Shown here: positions 58,001 to 64,000 of the stretch, piece by piece | Numbering within the stretch: the first letter of the stretch is position 1 | Layout: each line of letters opens with the position of its first letter | Assembly (NCBI GenBank): GCA_017311315.1 | Contig: CM029634.1 | Coordinates: 21,345,891-21,409,890, forward strand | Direction: 5' to 3' | Length of the DNA: 64,000 nt | Source: Dendrocalamus latiflorus | Lineage: Eukaryota > Streptophyta > Magnoliopsida > Poales > Poaceae | Notes under the pieces: generated by a model | Databases searched by the model: none | Seen by the model: only the letters and a program-made list of their open reading frames with translations | What the model was told of the DNA's origin: nothing | Made by a program: the position numbers and the translations under genes

Positions 58001-58639
58001 GTTGGAGATGGTTTTGAGTGTGCATGGCGGTTCTTTTGGGTAAGATTCAACTTGGAGTGTTTTGTTTTCTACGAGTGAAAATGGAGGCAAGCTACAAGCA
58101 CTGTTTAATTTGGATACGATCATGTTCTTTTTGCTTTTTTATATGTTTTTTGTTTCAACTTCTTCAAAAACAAAAATAAATGGGGTGGTTTTCCTAAATA
58201 GCTTCCAAATGACTTTTCAAGCTTAAAATCGTGTGCGTCGTCCGCATTGACGGCTCTGCCATCGTTTCGAAAAGCGTAAACAAAATTCATCAGGAATAAC
58301 TAAAAGCCATTAGCCGTAGTCCAAAAGAACATGGCCGAAGAGACACAGCCAAATGACATTCCACGCAGGCTTGTGGCTTTTGGCTAAAATGCATTGCAAC
58401 AGCTGCAAGAAGCCGCGGCTAAAACTAGGAGTGTTCAATTTGGCTTTTGGTTTTTTGCTTAGATGAATTGAGAAGCGTTATATTTGTCACTTTATCAAGT
58501 AGTATTGCGTGAAACCGTTGAATTACACTGGTTTGAACTTGACATATAAGTTAGATTACAAACATTACAGGTGATATGTGGACATTTCTAATGTGCAGAG
58601 TACAATAATTGAAATTGGTAGAATGTTACCTACGTCAAG

Positions 58640-59170
58640 CCACCAATGGCGCTGTAATATGATCATGTACCATGTCCATGTGGGGCAGAGTTTGCACCAT
58701 ATGCACTGTGTGATACAACGCCTTCCCATGACCTTCTAGGTTAGCAAAATTTATGTTAGGCAAATCAAGGTCCACAATAAAGTTATGTAATGCTATCATC
58801 GCGATAATTATTACCTTCTAATTTTGGCCATCGTAGCTAGGAATGTTGTCCAGTATACGCCACTTCATCTTGCACATACTAAATGCCTGCTTAATGACAT
58901 TGCATAGGGACAAGCGATCGAAGTTGAAGACCTCTTGCATCTCAGTGGGGGTGACTTATATCTCGGAACTTTGACTGATGGTATCTCTAGTTTTGGTATA
59001 GAGCTAGGTACCATGGCCTGTTTGGATACCCCAAGTCTACGATGTAGTACTTGTCTGCAAGAACCATATGAAAAATGTCAGTTGTGCTGGTATGTAAGCA
59101 CAATAGCACATGAAAGATTGTATATACAACCATCGTGCCTCATAATCACTGCACGAAATCGGTAACCGAT
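58640..59170 (-). pseudogene. PIF/Harbinger transposase C-terminal remnant
   Basis: Minus-strand pieces read KYYIVDLGYPNRP, RYHQSKFRD, EVFNFDRLSLCNVIKQAFSM and VIIIAMIALHNFIVDLDLP. These match the DDE_4-type signature order KYYLxDxGY...RYH...LFNxRHxSLRNVIERxFGxxK...ALHNFI. Stops and frame changes interrupt it. Confidence 0.72.
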
Positions 59171-59499
59171 TGGCATTCAGTTCTCAAATTGTACCACTCA
59201 GCCAAACAACCAAAAACTCAAATTTTAATTGAACGACATCATGTAGTTCGCAAATAAATTGAATGATGTTAAATAAACATAGTGCATAATATTACAGAGT
59301 GCATCATACAAGATCCAAATGTAGTTTATGTAGTGCAAAGAAACAACTCAATTTAACATTTAAAACTGAAATGCGTAACATGACACATCGGTTGAAATAG
59401 AACTGACATTGCTCATGGCTAGTTCTTCCTTTGGTCCCAAGTCCTCATTATCCAACAAAGTTGTCCCTCATACGTCTTCATGGTAAGGAATATGTTGCA

Positions 59500-60400
59500 G
59501 CATTCTTTCTTCATGAGGAGCTGCCTGGCATATTAGTGCTCGTCAGTGTCCTCGCCAGCTCCAGCCTCCTCGACCAAGTTCATCAGGCATGCCCTTTCTT
59601 TTCTAGCCAGATCACGTATTGGGGAAATGGCGCACATACCTGATGCATAGGAGGTAGTGGTGTGCGTCTTCTTGTAGAGGTCAACGAGGTGCTTCAGCTC
59701 AGCGTCCTTATCGATGTATTTGGAATTCATGTTGTCAACGGAAGGAGGTGTTGATAGCCACAGGAACTTGCCTCTTGATGTCTTGGATGGTCCAGTGCTG
59801 CCACTGTGCACGGTGAGGGGATGTCCTCCTCGTTGTCGGACTTCAGTGTGTCGGCATCGGGCACGAATGAGTGCTCATTCGTGCAGGTCACGATGCCGAA
59901 CCCGACATCCATCATGTCCTCATTTTTAAGGGTAGCGTTCTTGTGCTTGAGCACGCCATCCTTCCCCCTACAAATACCGAAAACAAGGTAAAAAAAGAAG
60001 TGAGCTATGGTCGCCGTGTGGAGGAAATATATGTAACAACATACCAATGTAACACAACACACTCACCACGGTTGACTGTGCCCACCACTGGTCATCAACG
60101 GGAATAGTTTCAATCTTAGGATTGACACCAAGTTCGGACATGCACTACTTCAAGGTCTTCCATGCTGCGTATTCCCGTTTGAGGCTATCCTAGTTGCTTT
60201 TCATTTGCTTTGGAGGTATGTTCGGCCAGTGCATTCGGCAATTTTGCTGCAAAGGTTATCATAACCCTTCTTGTTGAGACAACCAAACAACCAGTTGTGC
60301 GTGACAACCTCCTCAACCCAAATCTCCTAGAAAATGCGGGTAAACTCCATGCCTAGCTTGCTGCAGCCTTGTCTATCTGCACCTAGCACTGATACGAAAC
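59500..60400 (-). pseudogene. Myb/SANT-like protein remnant of a Harbinger element
   Basis: Minus-strand pieces include a Myb/SANT-like core (CSKIAECTGRTY, then WDSLKREYAAWKTLK-like, then a DDQWWAQS-like end near 60070-60290) followed by an acidic/Ser-rich C-terminal part (59727-60062 and 59533-59811). In PIF/Harbinger elements this partner binds DNA and carries the transposase into the nucleus. An intron-like gap and several stops are present. Confidence 0.6.
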
Positions 60401-61186
60401 ATGCAAATGCAACACATGAAATGAATACACCATGCCCATAGACATGTTGGAAAAAATGCAGAAATGAGCAAATGAAGCTATCGCACATTCATGCTTGAAG
60501 AAATTAGAAACAAGAACTGAACAACACCCGCAATCTAAAAGGAGATGAACATGGAAACAAACATAGTCGATAGCCATCACATTTACCTCACAGGTCTAGT
60601 TGGAACCTGAGCGAGTTTGCCGACCTAAAGAAGACGACGGAAAGGACGATGGCGCTGGAGGCCACAAGGTGGAAAACAATGCAGAAAAAGCAAGCGGGTT
60701 AGTCAGATTTGTCGAAGGCGGGTTAGCTAGAGCTGGAAAGCATATTGACAACGACGACAGTGATGAATCCAAAGAGGTGGGGGAGTCAGCTCGGGGGACT
60801 ACAGAGGGGACAAAATCCCTCATGGATCCAGAAAGAAGGAGGCTGCGGACGACGAGTGGAGGGTGGTAAGGCTACGCAGTCATGGGCGTGGCCGAATCGA
60901 GAGAGGAAGGGAGTGGGAGAGAGCCACATCGACGAGAGGGGAAAGGTGGCAAAAGAGCGAGCGTGCGAACGAAGCTGTCGGTGCATCAGCCTTATCCTTT
61001 GGTCGAAAGCCGCTATAGTTCCAACACAAAAGCTACTTCTGAGAAGCTACTGCAAAAGCCCATGCGTTCAATTCATCTTCCAGCTTCCAGAAGTCAGAAG
61101 CCAACGTTGGTTGGAACAATGGTAGGGTAGTACGTACGTTTTGGTCTCAACCATCTTATGTACTATTGTTGTGTAGCGTTATAGCC

Positions 61187-61432
61187 ATGTTCATATTGGC
61201 CGCGGCTGATGGTTTTTTGGCTCAAAATAAATAGTAGTGGCTGAAAGAAGTGTCTTTTAGAAGAAGGGAGTAAGCGGTACAGAAAGTGAGAGAGAGATGC
61301 GAGCGCGAGAGTAGTGCGGAGTGAGAGGAGTGGGGTGCGTAATACGCTCATGACCTCCTATCTTATCTTCGGAGTGAGATGGAACCGAAATAAGTGAAAA
61401 AACCGCTTAAAAAATCAGATAATCTCTGCTAG
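61187..61432. mobile_element. MITE-like repeat, family B (copy 5)
   Basis: CATGTTCATATTGGCCGCGG...AAAATAAATAGTAGTGGCTG...TCTTTTAGAAGAAGGGAG...CTCCTATCTTATCTTCGGAG...AAAAAACCGCTTAAAAAATC. It matches 37622-37945. Confidence 0.55.
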
Positions 61433-62069
61433 GTCAATAACTTGGGGACCGTACACAGTGAGAGCAAAGGAGACGCTTATAAAAAAAATCGTTTGCAAGT
61501 TGCTTTGAACTGTATGCAAGACATTTTTTAGAGGGAGGCATGGCCTTGCCACATTTTGCTTTGTTTGGTTGTCAAAAAATTAATGCAGATTTCCAAGTGA
61601 GGGAGGTGGGGGCAAAGGTTTTGTAAAAGATGGGCATGCATGGTACACTGGTACAGTGTTGGAGGTATTGAACAGAACGGGGGAAAACAATTTTCAAGGA
61701 TGATCTTCCAATTTGTGGTGGTTTTGATTACTGCTTCGAAGGATGGACACTTCATTTTGCAAAACATGACAGCTCATCAATCTTGGAAGAGAGCTGGTAT
61801 TACTGGCTAATGCATGTGAAGCAGTTTCTCCATATTTGGTTTTGCCTTGTGCCATCAGTTTGGAGGTTAAGACTGTCTTTGCCTATTTGGGTCCAAACTC
61901 AAAGAGTTTTCCTAATAGAAGTGCAGATGTTACATGCTTGAATTCAGTAAATCAGCCAACTTTAGTGCCGGGTTTTTTTTTTTTGCGAGGGAAATTTAGT
62001 GCCATTTTGTATGTAAAAACCGTACGAATAGTAGATTCTACCAATAAACAGTATAGTGGCATGCCACAA
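61433..62069. other. Non-coding sequence
   Basis: No recognised gene or repeat boundary. Confidence 0.35.
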
Positions 62070-62258
62070 GGCCTGTTCTTTTTAGCTGCGGCTTGTGACT
62101 TTTAGGCTGTTTATACGAGAGATTACAAAGTAACAGAAACTCACGTGCAGTATTTACCGATATAAATAAAGTCAGTAAAATATGTACTACAATTAACTAG
62201 TAGACCTTATCTTGAAAAAATATTCCGTTTAAAAGCTAGTTTACTGTAGAACAGGGCA
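62070..62258. mobile_element. MITE-like repeat, family A (copy 5)
   Basis: GGCCTGTTCTTTTTAGCTGCG on the left and ACTGTAGAACAGGGC on the right form inverted ends; internal blocks match 24531-24732. TSD uncertain. Confidence 0.6.
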
Positions 62259-62639
62259 CATGCAGGTTTTCTTTCCATGACAGTCATTACTGGAATTTTT
62301 TGTACGGATAACCCATTTTTTATTCGAAAATACAGAAATATACCCGCGACAAATTTTCTTACACAAATAGGCTCGAGTCGCCAAACCATTGGGCGATTTA
62401 CGCTTGTCGCCCCACCAAAAAGCGACTTATAAAGAATCTGGTAACCGTTGGGCGATTAAATGCAATCGCCTCCTCGTTAAGCGATTCAATTGAATCGCCT
62501 CCCCCCCCCCCGTTCGGCGACATAAAGAAGAGTCGCCCAACGGGGAGGCGACTGCATGTGAATACAGCCCGACGGTCAAGCCCTCTTTTCTTCCCCACGC
62601 CTGCTCGCCATTCACTCTCCGCCGCACGAGGAAGACAGA

Positions 62640-62765
62640 AGCAGAAGAGAGGAAGGAAGAGGAGGAGGAGAGGGGAAGAAGAGAAGGAGAAGGGGAGGAG
62701 AGGGAAGAAGAGAAGGAGAGGGGGAGGAGAGGGAAGAAGAGAAGGAGACAGAGAGAGAGGAGAAG
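62640..62765 (+). repeat. Purine-rich tandem repeat in the Mutator-like element
   Basis: Repeats of GAAGAGAAGGAG and GGGGAGGAGAGG (about 35-bp period, roughly three units) in an almost pure A/G strand; possibly a 5' leader of the captured gene, ending at a candidate donor (CAG|GTATTT, 62784). Confidence 0.75.
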
Positions 62766-63249
62766 AAGCCGCGGGATTTGCAGGTATTTTCCTAATTTTA
62801 GAAAATTTATTTTAGAAAATTTGTTTAGATAAATTTAGTTTAGAAAATCTAGTGTAGATATTTAGTTTACAAATTTAGTTTAGATATTTTGTTGAGATAT
62901 TTAGTTTAGAAAATTAGCTTAGATATTTAGTTTAGATATTTAGTTTACAAAATCTAGTTTAGAACATTAAATTTAGAAATGTAGATGCAGTTTACAAATT
63001 TAGATGTACAAATTTAAATGTAGAAAAATATAGTTTTTTGTATAATATTTGTAATGCATTATTGTGGAAAATTTACTTTAGAAATTTATTGTAGATCATT
63101 CAATGTACAAATGTAGATGCAGTTTACAAAATTTAAATGAAGAAAATTTAAATGTAGAAAATTGTTGTGTCAAAATTTTGTATACTATTTTTCATGTATT
63201 ATTGTACAAAATGTAGTGTACAAATTTACATTTAGATAATTTTGCAGTT

Positions 63250-63411
63250 ATGGCGGGTGACTGGCGGTACCCGCTGTTGGACGAGCACTTGGACCGCGTG
63301 CACCGCGCTTCCCGTCGTGCGCCGCCACCGGGGAGCACGGACGAGTCGACTGAGCTGGGAGTGGTCCGGACACGCACACCTCGTATAGAAAATTATTTCT
63401 ATATCAAGTAA
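63250..63411 (+). CDS. 53-codon ORF inside the Mutator-like element, PMD-like N-terminus
   Basis: ATG at 63250 opens MAGDWRYPLLDEHLDRVHRA and continues GC-rich for about 45 codons (HRASRRAPPPGSTDESTEL, VVRTRTP), then turns AT-rich and stops at TAA 63409-63411. The GC block stands out against AT-rich surroundings, so it looks like a captured exon. TTTTGCAG directly upstream (63240-63247) is a good acceptor and pairs with the donor at 62784, giving a 464-base intron after the purine-rich leader. The YPLLDEHLDRxHRA pattern recalls the N-terminal end of plant-mobile-domain (MAIN-like / phosphatase 7 long form) proteins that Mutator-like elements often carry. It lacks the conserved PMD core, so it is a truncated fragment. 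Confidence 0.5.
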   Translation: MAGDWRYPLLDEHLDRVHRASRRAPPPGSTDESTELGVVRTRTPRIENYFYIK

Positions 63412-63873
63412 TGTGACAAATATTAAATACCAGTTCTTCTGTGACTTAACAGTATATGTGACTATACCACATTTTTTACGAGTTTCAAATTACAAATTTC
63501 ACAAAACCGAAAGACGGGATCACCATGCAGTCGCCTAGAGGTAGATTGGCGAGCAGGCGTGGGGAAGAAAAGAGGGCTTGGCCGTCGGGCTGTATTCACA
63601 TGCAGTCGCCCCCCCCCCCCCGGTTGGGCGACTCTTCTTTATGTCGCTGAACGGGGGGCGATTAAATTAAATCGCTTAACGGGGAGGCGATTGCATTTAA
63701 TCGCCCAACGGTTACCAGATTCTTTATAAGTCACTTTTTGGTGGGGCGACAAGCGTAAATCGCCCAATGGTTTGGCGACTCGAGCCTATTTGTGTAAAAA
63801 ATTTTGTCGCGAGTATATTTCTGTATTTTCGAATAAAAAATGAGTTATCCGTACAAAAAATTCGTCATTACTG

Positions 63874-64000
63874 TGTCTGAAAAGGAGGAACAGTACTCTT
63901 CTCTCCAGCAGATCGTTCCGACTACTACTTCACCGCGTAAGGCGTAACTAGTCTATTATTTTAAACACACGAGCGACGTGCTGTGCTGCGCGGTCATGTC
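63874..64000. other. Window end, nothing recognised
   Basis: The last ~130 bases after the TSD show no feature. Confidence 0.3.

Larger units (their letters stand above)
58430..61124 (-). mobile_element. Decayed PIF/Harbinger transposon
   Basis: On the minus strand a Myb/SANT-like gene (59500-60400) is followed by a DDE transposase remnant (58640-59170), the two-gene plan of plant PIF/Harbinger elements. The ends are approximate: AGGAGTGTTCAATTTGGC on the left and GGTTGGAACAATGGTAG on the right are imperfectly inverted and may mark them. All frames are broken. Confidence 0.6.
62293..63863 (+). mobile_element. Mutator-like foldback element (1571 bp) with 317-bp TIRs
   Basis: GTCATTACTG flanks both sides (62283-62292 and 63864-63873), a perfect 10-bp TSD. 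The ends begin GAATTTTTTGTACGGATAA and are inverted repeats of about 317 bp (62293-62610 and 63547-63863), about 95 percent alike by eye. Long TIRs starting with G and a 9-11-bp TSD define Mutator-like elements. The interior has a purine-rich leader, an AT-rich intron-like stretch and a short coding exon, as in Pack-MULEs. No transposase, so it depends on one elsewhere. Perfect TSD and well-matched TIRs suggest a rather young insertion. Confidence 0.9.

Overview
The window reads as nuclear DNA of a grass (Poaceae, probably a panicoid; this is inferred from gene and repeat style, not proven). It has few genes, many nested transposons, GT-AG introns, GC-rich 5' exons with AT-richer 3' exons, and dense MITEs.

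Genes. Two intact tandem paralogues of a cellulose synthase-like A gene (CSLA, GT2 family, beta-mannan synthase) lie on the minus strand at 29619-39804 and 49883-57546. Each has nine exons of identical lengths and encodes 515 residues. About 10 kb separates them, mostly LTR-retrotransposon sequence. Exon 3 and exon 4 are about 5 kb apart in both genes, and both large introns hold transposon debris. On the plus strand, 3918-4670 is a PHD-finger first exon resembling the start of the chromatin protein MBD9. More exons of that type (FYRN and FYRC domains) occur at 17259-19085, but with frameshifts and a 91-bp tandem duplication. The locus looks like an MBD9-like gene broken by transposons, including two LINEs.

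Layout. 1.1-3.25 kb: AT-rich tandem array (~182-bp unit). 3.9-4.7 kb: PHD exon. 5.67-6.35 kb: non-autonomous hAT. 7.2-7.9 kb: TSD-flanked element with an internal CATGCATG array. 8.3-8.9 kb: local tandem duplications. 11.6-14.16 and 15.1-16.6 kb: two 5'-truncated L1-type LINEs. 17.3-19.1 kb: MBD9-like pseudoexons, cut off by short copia-type LTRs and integrase debris. 19.76-21.65 kb: decayed plant-mobile-domain (MAIN-like) gene. 25.44-28.99 kb: complete but mutated hAT transposon with perfect TIRs and TSD. 29.6-39.8 kb: CSLA copy 1, with an LTR element in intron 3. 41.0-44.86 kb: solo LTR with perfect TSD, itself holding a small hAT element. 45.2-48.3 kb: second candidate LTR. 49.9-57.5 kb: CSLA copy 2. 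58.4-61.1 kb: decayed PIF/Harbinger element (transposase plus Myb-like gene). 62.29-63.86 kb: Mutator-like foldback element with 317-bp TIRs, a 10-bp TSD and a 53-codon gene fragment.

How the parts relate. The CSLA pair are Golgi glycosyltransferases that would use GDP-mannose (and GDP-glucose) to build (gluco)mannan; they are the only clearly functional genes here. The rest is mainly transposon biology: one hAT family seen as both coding and non-autonomous copies, and plant-mobile-domain sequence appearing twice, once as a decayed gene and once inside a Mutator-like element. No tRNA, rRNA or CRISPR was seen. All exon boundaries were read by eye from splice consensus and protein continuity, without alignment or RNA evidence.
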